A stretch of 64,000 nt of DNA, taken from Candidatus Kapaibacterium sp. (GTDB lineage Bacteria > Bacteroidota > Ignavibacteria > Kapaibacteriales > UBA2268). Below, piece by piece: positions 41,051 through 49,712 of this stretch. The notes below the pieces were generated by a model. The model searched no databases. It saw only the letters and a program-made list of their open reading frames with translations, and was not told the DNA's origin. How positions within the stretch are numbered: position 1 is the stretch's first letter; the number at the start of each line of letters is the position of its first letter. Where the stretch lies: positions 1-64,000 of the forward strand of contig CALBDO010000014.1 of the NCBI GenBank assembly GCA_937927515.1, read 5' to 3'. The translations under genes were made by a program, and so were the position numbers.

Positions 41051-42247
41051 ATGAAAGCTCAAGACTACATCGAATTAGAAAACCTTTATGGTGCGCACAA
41101 TTACCATCCGCTCGATGTTGTTATCCATCGGGCAGAGGGTTGTTGGGTATACGATGTTGAAGGCAAAAAATACTTAGATTGCCTAGCAGCTTATTCTGCT
41201 GTAAATCAAGGACATTGTCATCCAAAGATTTTGAAAGCTTTTATTGAACAAGCTACAAGGGTTACTCTAACCAGTCGCGCATTTCGAAACGACCAACTCC
41301 CGCTTCTGTACAAACTTTTACACGACTTAACCGGCTACGATATGGCATTGCCAATGAATTCCGGTGCTGAAGCAGTCGAGACAGCTATCAAAGCTGCTCG
41401 TAAATGGGGCTACAAGGTGAAAGGAATCCCAGATGGAAAAGCTGAAATTATAGCATGTGAAAATAATTTCCACGGTAGGACCACAACAATAGTAAGCTTT
41501 TCCACTGAACCTCAGTATCGCGATGGTTTTGGACCATTTACTCCTGGATTTCCAATCGTTAAATACGGCGACATCGAAGACCTAAAAGCGAAAATTAATG
41601 AAAATACTGCTGCTTTCCTTGTCGAGCCAATACAAGGTGAGGCTGGTATTATAGTTCCACCAGAGGGTTATCTAAAAAGAGCAGAGGAAATTTGTCGAGA
41701 AAACAATGTTTTGTTGGTTGTTGATGAAATTCAGAGCGGTCTTGGTCGTAGCGGTCGACTATTTGCTTTTCAGTATGAAAATGTCCAACCCGACTTGGTT
41801 ATAATTGGTAAAGCTCTCTCGGGAGGTTTCTATCCTGTTTCTGCTGTCTTGGGCAGAAAAGAAGTGCTGGGTGTTTTCAAGCCCGGCGACCACGGTTCAA
41901 CTTTCGGGGGCAACCCACTTGCTGCTGCAGTAGCTTGCCAGTCTCTGAAAGTTTTGCTGGAAGAAAAAATGATAGAAAATTCCTATGAGATGGGCAAATA
42001 TTTCATTCAGCAATTAAAGCAAATAGATAGTAGGCATATAGTCGAGATTCGTGGCAAAGGCTTGTGGATAGGTGTGGAACTTGATGGTCCCGCACGACCG
42101 TATTGTGAAAAATTGAAAGACGAGGGTATTTTGTGTAAAGAGACGCACGACCGTGTTATTCGCTTTGCTCCACCATTAGTAATTACGAAAGATGAAATTG
42201 ATTGGGCACTCCCAAGAATAGAAAAAGTTTTCAAAAGCTTCGATTAA
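41051..42247 (+). CDS. rocD: Ornithine aminotransferase
   Basis: 398 residues, a class III PLP aminotransferase. It starts [25 protein letters not shown] as ornithine aminotransferases do, with [33 protein letters not shown], the PLP lysine in [15 protein letters not shown], and [13 protein letters not shown]. It converts ornithine + 2-oxoglutarate to glutamate semialdehyde + glutamate. The start was set at 41051, with GAGGTG 4-5 bases upstream; the earlier in-frame ATG lies inside the upstream gene. It would consume the ornithine released by the first gene of the operon. Confidence 0.94.
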   Translation: MKAQDYIELENLYGAHNYHPLDVVIHRAEGCWVYDVEGKKYLDCLAAYSAVNQGHCHPKILKAFIEQATRVTLTSRAFRNDQLPLLYKLLHDLTGYDMALPMNSGAEAVETAIKAARKWGYKVKGIPDGKAEIIACENNFHGRTTTIVSFSTEPQYRDGFGPFTPGFPIVKYGDIEDLKAKINENTAAFLVEPIQGEAGIIVPPEGYLKRAEEICRENNVLLVVDEIQSGLGRSGRLFAFQYENVQPDLVIIGKALSGGFYPVSAVLGRKEVLGVFKPGDHGSTFGGNPLAAAVACQSLKVLLEEKMIENSYEMGKYFIQQLKQIDSRHIVEIRGKGLWIGVELDGPARPYCEKLKDEGILCKETHDRVIRFAPPLVITKDEIDWALPRIEKVFKSFD

Positions 42248-42248
42248 T

Positions 42249-43298
42249 ATGATTCTCGACGAATTGACACTTGATGAAAAAATTGGGCAGAAAATCATAC
42301 TTGGTTTTCGGGGCTTGTCCTTGGTAGAAGCCTATGATTTACACAATTATCTCCAAAGCGGAATGATTGGCGGTGTTGTGTTGTTTGATAAGGACCTGGA
42401 AACCGGAGAAAAACGAAATATCTCCGACCCATTACAAACTGTTAGATTAATATCAGATTTGAAAGATAATTCGAAGTATCCGATTTTAGTTGCTATAGAC
42501 CAAGAAGGTGGCAAAGTAGCACGATTAAATTCAAGCAACGGCTTTGAAGAGTTTCCATCTGCTATGGAAGTTGCTCTGAAAGAGGATTTTGAATATGCTC
42601 AGATTTGCTTCAAAAAAATAGCCGAGGTTTTAAAATATGTTGGTATTAACGTGAATTTTGCGCCAGTTGTCGACTTAAGTATAAATTCTAATAATACTGT
42701 TGTTGTTGGTAAGGGTAGATGTTTTGGGAGTGAACCCAAGCAAGTCGCCACCTATGCAAAAATGTTCATTAATGCACATCTAGAGTTAGGAATATTACCA
42801 GTTGCAAAGCATTTTCCTGGTCATGGTTCCTCCTTTGATGATTCCCATTATGGTTGGGTGGATATTTCTAATACCTGGATTACAAAGGAGCTGAAGCCCT
42901 ATGAATTGTTGAACAATGCTGGCAGGTTGCCAGCAGTGATGGTGGGACATTTATACAACAAGCACATAGACCCAAATTTCCCTGCTTCTATATCCCATAT
43001 CTGGATTGAAGAAATGCTTCGAAAGCAAATTGGTTTCGACGGCTTAGTGATTTCTGATGATTTACAAATGAAAGCGATTTGTGACTATTTCACTTTGGAG
43101 GAAGTTGTCGAGCATGCTTTCAAAAGTGGAATTGACATTTTAGTTTTTGCAAATCAATCAAATTATGAAATTGACATACCAAAGAAGGTTATAGAGATTG
43201 CAAAGAATTTGCTATTTAATGGAAAGTTGTCAATTGTAGAATTAGATAAATCTGTTCAACGGATTCTTAAAATTAAAAATGAATTTATGTTAAACTAA
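42249..43298 (+). CDS. GH3 beta-N-acetylhexosaminidase (NagZ type)
   Basis: 349 residues. IDQEGGKVARL, KHFPGHGSSFDDSHY with the Asp-His acid/base dyad used by NagZ-type enzymes, and the nucleophile Asp in ISDDLQMKAI are all present. There is no signal peptide, so it is probably cytoplasmic and trims N-acetylglucosamine from recycled muropeptides or chitosugars. Only 1 bp separates it from the aminotransferase gene. Its place in an amino-acid operon is odd; amino-sugar and glutamate/ornithine turnover may share regulation. Confidence 0.87.
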   Translation: MILDELTLDEKIGQKIILGFRGLSLVEAYDLHNYLQSGMIGGVVLFDKDLETGEKRNISDPLQTVRLISDLKDNSKYPILVAIDQEGGKVARLNSSNGFEEFPSAMEVALKEDFEYAQICFKKIAEVLKYVGINVNFAPVVDLSINSNNTVVVGKGRCFGSEPKQVATYAKMFINAHLELGILPVAKHFPGHGSSFDDSHYGWVDISNTWITKELKPYELLNNAGRLPAVMVGHLYNKHIDPNFPASISHIWIEEMLRKQIGFDGLVISDDLQMKAICDYFTLEEVVEHAFKSGIDILVFANQSNYEIDIPKKVIEIAKNLLFNGKLSIVELDKSVQRILKIKNEFMLN

Positions 43299-43310
43299 TT
43301 TGGTGCAATC

Positions 43311-44636
43311 ATGGAACAAAGAACGAAAGTATTAATTCTTGGAGCAGCAGGCCGAGATTTTCACAATTTTAATGTTTTCTTTAGAAATAAGCCTGAGTAT
43401 GAAGTAGTAGGCTTTACAGCTGCTCAAATACCAAATATTGATGGTAGACTATACCCCGCATCTCTTGCAGGCGAGCACTATCCCAATGGAATTCCAATTT
43501 ATTCCGAAGAGGAGTTGGAAGCATTAATAGAAAAGTATAATATTGATGAATGTGTACTCTCATATAGTGATTTGTCGTACGAAACTGTTATGCATCTTGG
43601 CTCCAGGGTTTTAAAAGCTGGGGCAAAGTTTTCTATGCTTGGTTCCAAGCAAACGATGCTCAAATCAACAAAGCCTGTGATTTCGATTACTGCAGTTCGG
43701 ACAGGTTGCGGAAAAAGTCAGACTACACGTGCCGTAGTAAGAACTCTCCGAGAAATGAACAAAAAGGTTGTCTCTGTTCGTCATCCTATGCCTTATGGCG
43801 ATTTAGAGAAACAGAAGGTCCAAAGGTTTGCCACAATAGAGGATTTGCACAAATATAATTGCACTATCGAGGAGATGGAAGAATACGAACCACACATTGC
43901 TATGGGTAGCGTGATTTATGCTGGAGTCGATTATGAAGCAATACTTCGACAAGCAGAGCAAGAGGCAGATATCATTGTTTGGGATGGTGGAAACAATGAT
44001 ATGCCTTTTTACAAGCCCGATTTATCAATTGTTGTTGTGGACCCGCTTAGACCTGGGCACGAGATTTCTTACTACCCGGGTGAAGTTAATTTTCGTATGG
44101 CTGATGTCATTGTGATTAACAAGGTGGATTCAGCTTATCCAGAGGATGTCGAGTATGTTTTGGAAAACATTCGCGAGTATAATCCCAAAGCGCAAGTAGT
44201 TTTTGCAGCCTCTGCAATTATGGTAGAAAATCCAAAAATAATTCATGGCAAGCGTGTACTCGCTGTCGAAGATGGTCCAACATTAACGCACGGGGAGATG
44301 TCTATTGGTGCTGCTGTTGTTGCTTCTCGGCGCTACGGCGCAGAAGAACTTGTCGACCCAAGACCTTATCTGGTTGGTTCTTTGATTGAGACATTTGAAA
44401 AGTATCCAAATATTGGTTCTCTTCTTCCAGCTATGGGGTATGGCGAAGAGCAAATGAAAGACCTCGAGGAAACAATTAACAGAACCGATTGTGATGCAGT
44501 TGTTGTAGGAACTCCTATAAACCTTGCTCGGTTTATAAAAATCAACAAACCTGCTACCAGAGTTTTTTACGAATTGGCGGAAATTGGTAAACCAAATTTG
44601 TTGGATATTTTGTCTGATTTTATCTCCAAAGTTTAA
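43311..44636 (+). CDS. COG2403-type NTPase (cyclic 2,3-diphosphoglycerate synthetase-like)
   Basis: 441 residues. A Rossmann-like N-terminal domain (KVLILGAAGRDFHNFNVFF) is followed from about residue 120 by a P-loop-like TGCGKSQTTR, IVWDGGNNDMPFY and INKVDSAYPEDV. This is the layout of COG2403 proteins, which are related to archaeal cyclic 2,3-diphosphoglycerate synthetase and called predicted GTPases in bacteria. The bacterial function is not known to me. Its place at the end of the carbamoyl-phosphate operon, 12 bp after the GH3 gene, hints at a role with carbamoyl phosphate or another high-energy phosphate, but that is inference. A terminator follows. Confidence 0.75.
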   Translation: MEQRTKVLILGAAGRDFHNFNVFFRNKPEYEVVGFTAAQIPNIDGRLYPASLAGEHYPNGIPIYSEEELEALIEKYNIDECVLSYSDLSYETVMHLGSRVLKAGAKFSMLGSKQTMLKSTKPVISITAVRTGCGKSQTTRAVVRTLREMNKKVVSVRHPMPYGDLEKQKVQRFATIEDLHKYNCTIEEMEEYEPHIAMGSVIYAGVDYEAILRQAEQEADIIVWDGGNNDMPFYKPDLSIVVVDPLRPGHEISYYPGEVNFRMADVIVINKVDSAYPEDVEYVLENIREYNPKAQVVFAASAIMVENPKIIHGKRVLAVEDGPTLTHGEMSIGAAVVASRRYGAEELVDPRPYLVGSLIETFEKYPNIGSLLPAMGYGEEQMKDLEETINRTDCDAVVVGTPINLARFIKINKPATRVFYELAEIGKPNLLDILSDFISKV

Positions 44637-44668
44637 TTCCCTATTTCAAGATTTCATTGTAGTAATTT

Positions 44669-44711
44669 GGCTGTCTCGAAAATTTATTATACCACGAGAC
44701 AGCCTTCTAAT
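44669..44711 (+). terminator. Operon terminator, possibly bidirectional
   Basis: GGCTGTCTCG (44669-44678) and CGAGACAGCC (44695-44704) are perfect 10-bp arms around a 16-nt AT-rich loop, followed by TTCTAATCTTTT. It lies between convergent genes and may serve both. Confidence 0.75.
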
Positions 44712-44753
44712 CTTTTGTAGGTAGTTAACAGATTCGATTTAAATTCTTAGTTT

Positions 44754-45221
44754 TCACCAAAGTTTTCGAATTTTCTCTATTAAACTGGTCGTAGACCTTC
44801 CTTCTATGTATGGAATGACAACAACTATTCCACCATAGCTTCTGACATAATCGGCACCGACAATTTTTTCTTCGGTGTAATCTCCTCCTTTTACCAATAC
44901 ATCTGGTTTTACAATCTTAATGAGTTCCATTGGTGTATCTTCTTCGAAAATTACAATGTAGTCCACTGGTTTCAAAGAGTCCAAAACTTCTGCTCTTTCA
45001 TTTTCTGGGACAATAGGTCGTTGCTCTCCTTTCAATCTTTTAACAGAAGAATCACTATTTAGCCCAATGATAAGTTTGTCCCCATAAGTTTTAGCTTCTT
45101 TTAAATATTTTATATGGCCGATATGGAGAATATCGAAGCAACCATTTGTGAAAACGATTTTTAAACCACTTTTGTGAAGATTACGGCAAATTTGTTCAAT
45201 TTCTGCGTAGGAAACTATCAT
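44754..45221 (-). CDS. rfaE2: D-glycero-beta-D-manno-heptose 1-phosphate adenylyltransferase
   Basis: 155-residue cytidylyltransferase-like protein with TNGCFDILHIGHIKYL (the HxGH nucleotide site), GLNSDSSVKRLKGEQRP and the C-terminal EGRSTTSLIEKI. It makes ADP-heptose from heptose 1-phosphate for lipopolysaccharide core synthesis. It corresponds to the C-terminal half of E. coli HldE. The start was chosen at 45221, where an ATGA overlap couples it to the kinase gene; a longer frame would run through that gene. Confidence 0.93.
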   Translation of the reverse strand: MIVSYAEIEQICRNLHKSGLKIVFTNGCFDILHIGHIKYLKEAKTYGDKLIIGLNSDSSVKRLKGEQRPIVPENERAEVLDSLKPVDYIVIFEEDTPMELIKIVKPDVLVKGGDYTEEKIVGADYVRSYGGIVVVIPYIEGRSTTSLIEKIRKLW

Positions 45222-46225
45222 AAATTTACAGGCTTTTGATTGTTTTTGCGAATTGTTTCCATTAATCTTGGGATAGTAATTGGAACGACTCCTGGTTCCT
45301 CGCAAACAGTTCCAGCAGCATAATTTGCAATTGTAGCAGCTTCTTTTAAACTTGCGCCAGTAGTGTATATTGCAGCAAGGGTGGCAATTGTGGTGTCGCC
45401 AGCACCAGAGACATCGGCGACTTTTCTTGCTCGAGTTGGGACGAAAGAAACTTCATCTTCGGACTCAAATAATGCCATACCATCGGCGCCGAGGGTAAGT
45501 AATATTGCTTTAGTATTAAGTTTCTTCATTAGTTCAGTTCCAGCGAGGATTATTTCTTCTCTTGTTGAAATCTTCCTATTTAGAGCTTGTTGAGCTTCCT
45601 TACGATTGGGTTTAAAAACAGTTGTATTTTGATATTCGAAGAAATTCTCAAATTTTGGGTCGACAAATGTTGGTATATTCTTTTCATTTGCAAAAGCTAT
45701 AAGCCTATGTATCAATTTCTTTGTAATGGTTCCCTTGTTGTAATCTTGAAAAATTATGCCAGAGATGTCTTTTGTTTCCGCAATCTTTTCGATAATAAAC
45801 ATAGTTGCCTCTTCGGATATTGGCTCGCATACCTCGCGGTCGACCCGCACCAAATGTTGGTTCTGTGCGATAATCCTTGTTTTTACTGTTGTTGGTCTCT
45901 TGGGGTCGATGAAGATACCAGAAATATCAATATCGTTATTACGAGCAATCTCAATGAAAGAACTACCGCTATTATCGTTGCCTACGACTCCACACATAAT
46001 GGGAATGATACCAAGGTTTTTTAAATTGTGTGCGACATTCGAAGCTCCACCTAAATGAGCAGTTTCTTGTTCTAATTCAACTACTGGTACAGGTGCTTCT
46101 GGAGATATTCTGTTCACTTTTCCCCAGAAAAACCTGTCGAGCATAACATCGCCGACAACAGCAATCTTTTTTCCTTGGCATTTTGAAATTAAAAACTCAA
46201 CTCTTTCAATATCAATCTCCAGCAT
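45218..46225 (-). CDS. rfaE1: D-glycero-beta-D-manno-heptose-7-phosphate kinase
   Basis: 335-residue PfkB-family kinase corresponding to the N-terminal half of HldE: VVGDVMLDRFFWGKVNRISPEAPVPVV, GGASNVAHNLKNLG, then the catalytic DVSGAGDTTIATLA. It phosphorylates heptose 7-phosphate at C1. The start is ATG 46225; the TTG nine codons earlier is less likely. With the overlapping adenylyltransferase gene it shows that the cell makes a heptose-containing lipopolysaccharide or related glycan. Confidence 0.93.
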   Translation of the reverse strand: MLEIDIERVEFLISKCQGKKIAVVGDVMLDRFFWGKVNRISPEAPVPVVELEQETAHLGGASNVAHNLKNLGIIPIMCGVVGNDNSGSSFIEIARNNDIDISGIFIDPKRPTTVKTRIIAQNQHLVRVDREVCEPISEEATMFIIEKIAETKDISGIIFQDYNKGTITKKLIHRLIAFANEKNIPTFVDPKFENFFEYQNTTVFKPNRKEAQQALNRKISTREEIILAGTELMKKLNTKAILLTLGADGMALFESEDEVSFVPTRARKVADVSGAGDTTIATLAAIYTTGASLKEAATIANYAAGTVCEEPGVVPITIPRLMETIRKNNQKPVNL

Positions 46226-46358
46226 AAAACTTTTGTAAAAATTATTCCACAATTAAATTTCATCGACGAAAAGCAGATTAGATTGTTTTTACGCTCCATA
46301 AGCAGTATTTGATGTTAAAAATAGAAAAATTTTGCCTTTTAAATTTTATTTTTTAATT

Positions 46359-46387
46359 TTGAAGTCTTTGAAAACAAAAAATATAAT
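46359..46387 (+). promoter_or_regulatory. Candidate sigma-70-type promoter for rpoZ
   Basis: TTGAAG (46359-46364), a 17-bp spacer and TATAAT (46382-46387) lie 36 bp before the rpoZ start. The region is AT-rich, so chance matches are possible. Confidence 0.45.
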
Positions 46388-46423
46388 TTTTCGTAAATTC
46401 AAATGCATTTATATGGTTGAAAA

Positions 46424-46729
46424 ATGAAATTCAAAAAAACAATTAATCCTTTGCTACTTAGAATGAAAGAAACAGAAAAAGGTGCTCTTTATCAATCTAT
46501 TGTTGTAATGGGCAAACGAGCCCGCCAGATTAACGACCTATTAAAGCAAGAACTTCAAACCCGCCTTGCTGATGTTGCGCCATCAACCGATGCTGGAGAA
46601 ACAAATTACGAACGCTACACAATCAGTAGAGAATTTGACAAAATACCTAAGCCCACCATTCTTGCTATGGAAGAAATGTTTGAAGATAAACTCGTCTACA
46701 CGTTACCAGAAGAAAAGAAAACGATTTAA
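46424..46729 (+). CDS. rpoZ: RNA polymerase omega subunit (Bacteroidota type)
   Basis: 101 residues. ALYQSIVVMGKRARQINDLLKQEL and the C-terminal KIPKPTILAMEEMFEDKLVY follow the RPB6/omega form of the Bacteroidota/Chlorobiota group, with its longer middle linker. It stabilises the polymerase assembly. Monocistronic. Confidence 0.85.
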   Translation: MKFKKTINPLLLRMKETEKGALYQSIVVMGKRARQINDLLKQELQTRLADVAPSTDAGETNYERYTISREFDKIPKPTILAMEEMFEDKLVYTLPEEKKTI

Positions 46730-46963
46730 AAGCCGTAAGTTCAATTGTTCAAATTTTGATTATTTCTTTTTTCAACCATTGATTTCATATGATTCTTTGA
46801 ATAGTTAGCTATTTATCTTATTGGACCAAGAACTCAATTCAGCAATACCCAAGAAAGATACTCGTAATCGGATTTGAATTTTGATACTAAATTCTTAAAA
46901 CCTTTGTATAGCGTAAATTTACAAAAATTATAGTAATTTTGCATTCTTCAAGGTTTTGTCAAA

Positions 46964-47230
46964 ATGCTAGTTGAATTTGTAGAAGTTGTTAATCCAGCGG
47001 GAATGCATACAAGACCAGCGGCAGAAATAGTTAAAACTGCCTCTCGTTTTAAATCAAAAATTCTTATGGAGGTAGATGGCTATACTGTAAATGCAAAAAG
47101 TATAATTGGACTTATGACGTTACCTGCCACCCAAGGGACTTTAGTAAAAATTGTAGCCGAGGGAGAGGATGCACAGCAGGCTATTCAATCTTTGAAGGAA
47201 CTTTTTGCAAATGGGTTTGGAGAAATCTGA
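46964..47230 (+). CDS. ptsH: Phosphocarrier protein HPr
   Basis: 88 residues, with the phosphoryl-accepting His15 in AGMHTRPAA and Ser46 in NAKSIIGLM, the position used by HPr kinase. AAGG lies about 12 bases before the ATG. It passes phosphate from enzyme I, encoded 6 bp downstream. No EII gene is near, so it may serve a regulatory PTS. Confidence 0.95.
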   Translation: MLVEFVEVVNPAGMHTRPAAEIVKTASRFKSKILMEVDGYTVNAKSIIGLMTLPATQGTLVKIVAEGEDAQQAIQSLKELFANGFGEI

Positions 47231-47236
47231 TTTTTT

Positions 47237-48991
47237 ATGAAAAAAAACAAGAAAAAGAGCAAATCCAATGAAATCCAATTAAAAGGAATACCAGTCTCAA
47301 AAGGCTATGCTTCTGGTACAGCATTTGTAATAAAAAAATATTACTATAATTTTGACCCAAATGGCTCGACATCAACATCGAAGCCTGAGGAAGAAATTGA
47401 AAGGTTCAGACAAGCAATATTTCAATATGAGCATGAGTTTGAAAGGCAGATTCAGAACATAAAAAAGGAAAACCCTATTGCTAGCGATGTACTTCAATCC
47501 TTGAAACTTATTCTTTCTGACCCGGAAATTGAAAAGAGTGTACTAAGCTATATTAATCAAGGTTATACTGCTGAATTTGCCGTTGAACAAACTTATAAAA
47601 ATTTCGAGAAAGACTTACTTTCTGTTAAAAGCAAAGTAATAAGGGAAAGAGCCTTCGAACTCGAACAAATTAAAGATAGATTCCTTGAGATTCTCATCAA
47701 TAATAAGCTTTCGATTGTTGTTCCAAAAAATTCAATCGTTGTAGCTACAAGTGTTTCTGCAGACCAGGTCATTTACTTTCACGAAAACAATGTTGCTGGT
47801 TTGGTTACAGAGGTTGGTGGTACCACAACACATTCCTCAATTATTGCCCGTTCTTTGAAAATCCCCTCGGTTATTGGAGTAACCAAAGCAACCAATCTTA
47901 TTCACGACGGCGATTTAGTTCTCATCGATGGTTACAAAGGAATAATTTATGTCAATCCAGAACGAGCCACACAAGAGGCTTTTCAAAAGTCTGTCAAAGA
48001 AAAAAATTTATTTGAGAAACAGCTTGGTGAATTAATTTTTAAGCCAACACAAACTCTCGATGGAAAAAGGATTGAGTTGCAAGCAAACTTGAACTTTAGA
48101 GAAGAGCTTGATGAAACAGAGTTGTATCATGCCGATGGCATTGGTTTAGTTCGAACTGAGCATCTTGTTCCAATTAAAGATTATTACGAAAAGAACTTTA
48201 GCATTCGTGAATTCGAAGAGCAACAATTTGAAATTTATCGCGAAGTTGCCATCAAATTGTACCCCAAGAATGTCATATTCCGAGCTTTCGACTTGGGTGG
48301 GGACAAGTTTCCTTCACTTTTTGGATTAAATGAAGCCAACCCTATGCTTGGCTTACGTGGCATTAGGTACTTGCTTTCCAAACCCAAGTTTTTCAAAGCT
48401 CAACTGCGAGCATTTTTGAAAACCTCCGCCGAGAAAAATGTTCAAATTATGCTTCCAATGATTACAACCGTCGAAGAAGTTTTAGAGTCGAGAAAGTTAT
48501 TAAACCAATGTATGATTGAGTTGAACAACGAAGGTTTTGAATTCGACCCAGAAATAAAATTTGGTATAATGATTGAAACACCTGCAGCAGCCCTTCAAAG
48601 CGGTTTGCTGGCTAAATATGTCGATTTCATTAGCATTGGAACAAATGATTTAACACAATATACCCTTGTTGCAGACCGCGACAATTCCCAAGTAAGTACT
48701 TATTTTTCCCCGTTCCATCCATCTGTGCTTAAGTTGATGAAGATAACGATAGATAGTGCTAAGCGGAGGAACAAAAAGGTTGGTATTTGTGGAGAACTTG
48801 CATCACATCCTGCTGCTACTGGGCTTCTGGTTGCACTTGATTTCGATTCAATCAGCATTTCTATCGAGAATTTATTGCAAGTAAAAAAATGGATTTCTGA
48901 AATTGATTCAAATCTTGCAAAAAGAAATTTATCAAAGGTTCTAAGGTTTTCAACTGCAGAAGAGGTTCGTAAATTCTTGGAAATTGATTAA
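47237..48991 (+). CDS. ptsI: Phosphoenolpyruvate-protein phosphotransferase (enzyme I)
   Basis: 584 residues. The N-terminal HPr-binding helical part is followed by the phosphohistidine motif GGTTTHSSIIARSL (His199) and a PEP-binding barrel with LVRTEHL, GGDKFPSLFG, IMIETPAAAL, SIGTNDLTQY and the active-site Cys in VGICGELASHP. It takes phosphate from PEP and gives it to HPr. No GAF domain, so it is the carbohydrate-type rather than the PtsP type. Confidence 0.96.
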   Translation: MKKNKKKSKSNEIQLKGIPVSKGYASGTAFVIKKYYYNFDPNGSTSTSKPEEEIERFRQAIFQYEHEFERQIQNIKKENPIASDVLQSLKLILSDPEIEKSVLSYINQGYTAEFAVEQTYKNFEKDLLSVKSKVIRERAFELEQIKDRFLEILINNKLSIVVPKNSIVVATSVSADQVIYFHENNVAGLVTEVGGTTTHSSIIARSLKIPSVIGVTKATNLIHDGDLVLIDGYKGIIYVNPERATQEAFQKSVKEKNLFEKQLGELIFKPTQTLDGKRIELQANLNFREELDETELYHADGIGLVRTEHLVPIKDYYEKNFSIREFEEQQFEIYREVAIKLYPKNVIFRAFDLGGDKFPSLFGLNEANPMLGLRGIRYLLSKPKFFKAQLRAFLKTSAEKNVQIMLPMITTVEEVLESRKLLNQCMIELNNEGFEFDPEIKFGIMIETPAAALQSGLLAKYVDFISIGTNDLTQYTLVADRDNSQVSTYFSPFHPSVLKLMKITIDSAKRRNKKVGICGELASHPAATGLLVALDFDSISISIENLLQVKKWISEIDSNLAKRNLSKVLRFSTAEEVRKFLEID

Positions 48992-48992
48992 A

Positions 48993-49706
48993 ATGAGGTC
49001 AATAGTTATTATTCCAACATATAACGAGGCAGAAAATATTGAGAGATTAATTAACAAGATTTTTTCAATTGTTCCAGATATAAGTATTCTTGTAGTGGAC
49101 GATAATTCCCCTGATGGAACCGGAAGAATTGTTGAAAATATTATGCTGAGCAACCCTAATGTCTATTTGATTAAAAGGACCGGAAAACTTGGACTGGGCA
49201 CAGCATATATAGAGGGCTTCAAGTTTGCTTTGGAAAGGGGTTTCGAAGTTATTTTTGAAATGGATGCAGATTTCTCGCACAATCCAGAGGATTTACCTCG
49301 TTTCCTCGAAGCAATTAATGATGCAGATTTGGTAATAGGTTCTCGTTATTTAACTGGGGTAAACGTTATTAATTGGCCCTTGCAAAGACTTATACTTAGC
49401 TACTTTGCAAATTTATATACCCGATTTGTTACTGGTATGCCTGTCAAGGATGCAACTGGTGGTTTCAAATGCTTCCGTGCCGAAGCTCTTCGCCAAATAA
49501 ACCTTGAAAGAGTTAAAACAAATGGGTATGGTTTTCAAATTGAGATGAATTTCCGTTTTTGGGCAAAAGGTTTCCGAGTTAAAGAAATACCAATAATTTT
49601 TATCGATAGAATGAATGGCGTTTCTAAAATGAATAAAAAAATTGTATTCGAAGCCATTTTCCTTGTCTGGAAATTGAAACTGTGCCAAATTTTAAAATGT
49701 CTGTGA
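48993..49706 (+). CDS. Polyprenol-phosphate mannosyltransferase-like GT2
   Basis: 237 residues, a GT-A family 2 enzyme. VIIPTYNEAENIERLI, DDNSPDGTG, EMDADFSHNPEDLPRF (the metal-binding DAD) and VIGSRYLTG are typical of dolichol/polyprenol monophosphomannose synthases. It loads a sugar onto a lipid carrier at the inner membrane, which could feed the GT-C-like protein at 4069-5604. No C-terminal membrane anchor. The ATG at 48993 was chosen over an in-frame TTG inside ptsI. Confidence 0.87.
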   Translation: MRSIVIIPTYNEAENIERLINKIFSIVPDISILVVDDNSPDGTGRIVENIMLSNPNVYLIKRTGKLGLGTAYIEGFKFALERGFEVIFEMDADFSHNPEDLPRFLEAINDADLVIGSRYLTGVNVINWPLQRLILSYFANLYTRFVTGMPVKDATGGFKCFRAEALRQINLERVKTNGYGFQIEMNFRFWAKGFRVKEIPIIFIDRMNGVSKMNKKIVFEAIFLVWKLKLCQILKCL

Positions 49707-49712
49707 TTTGTA

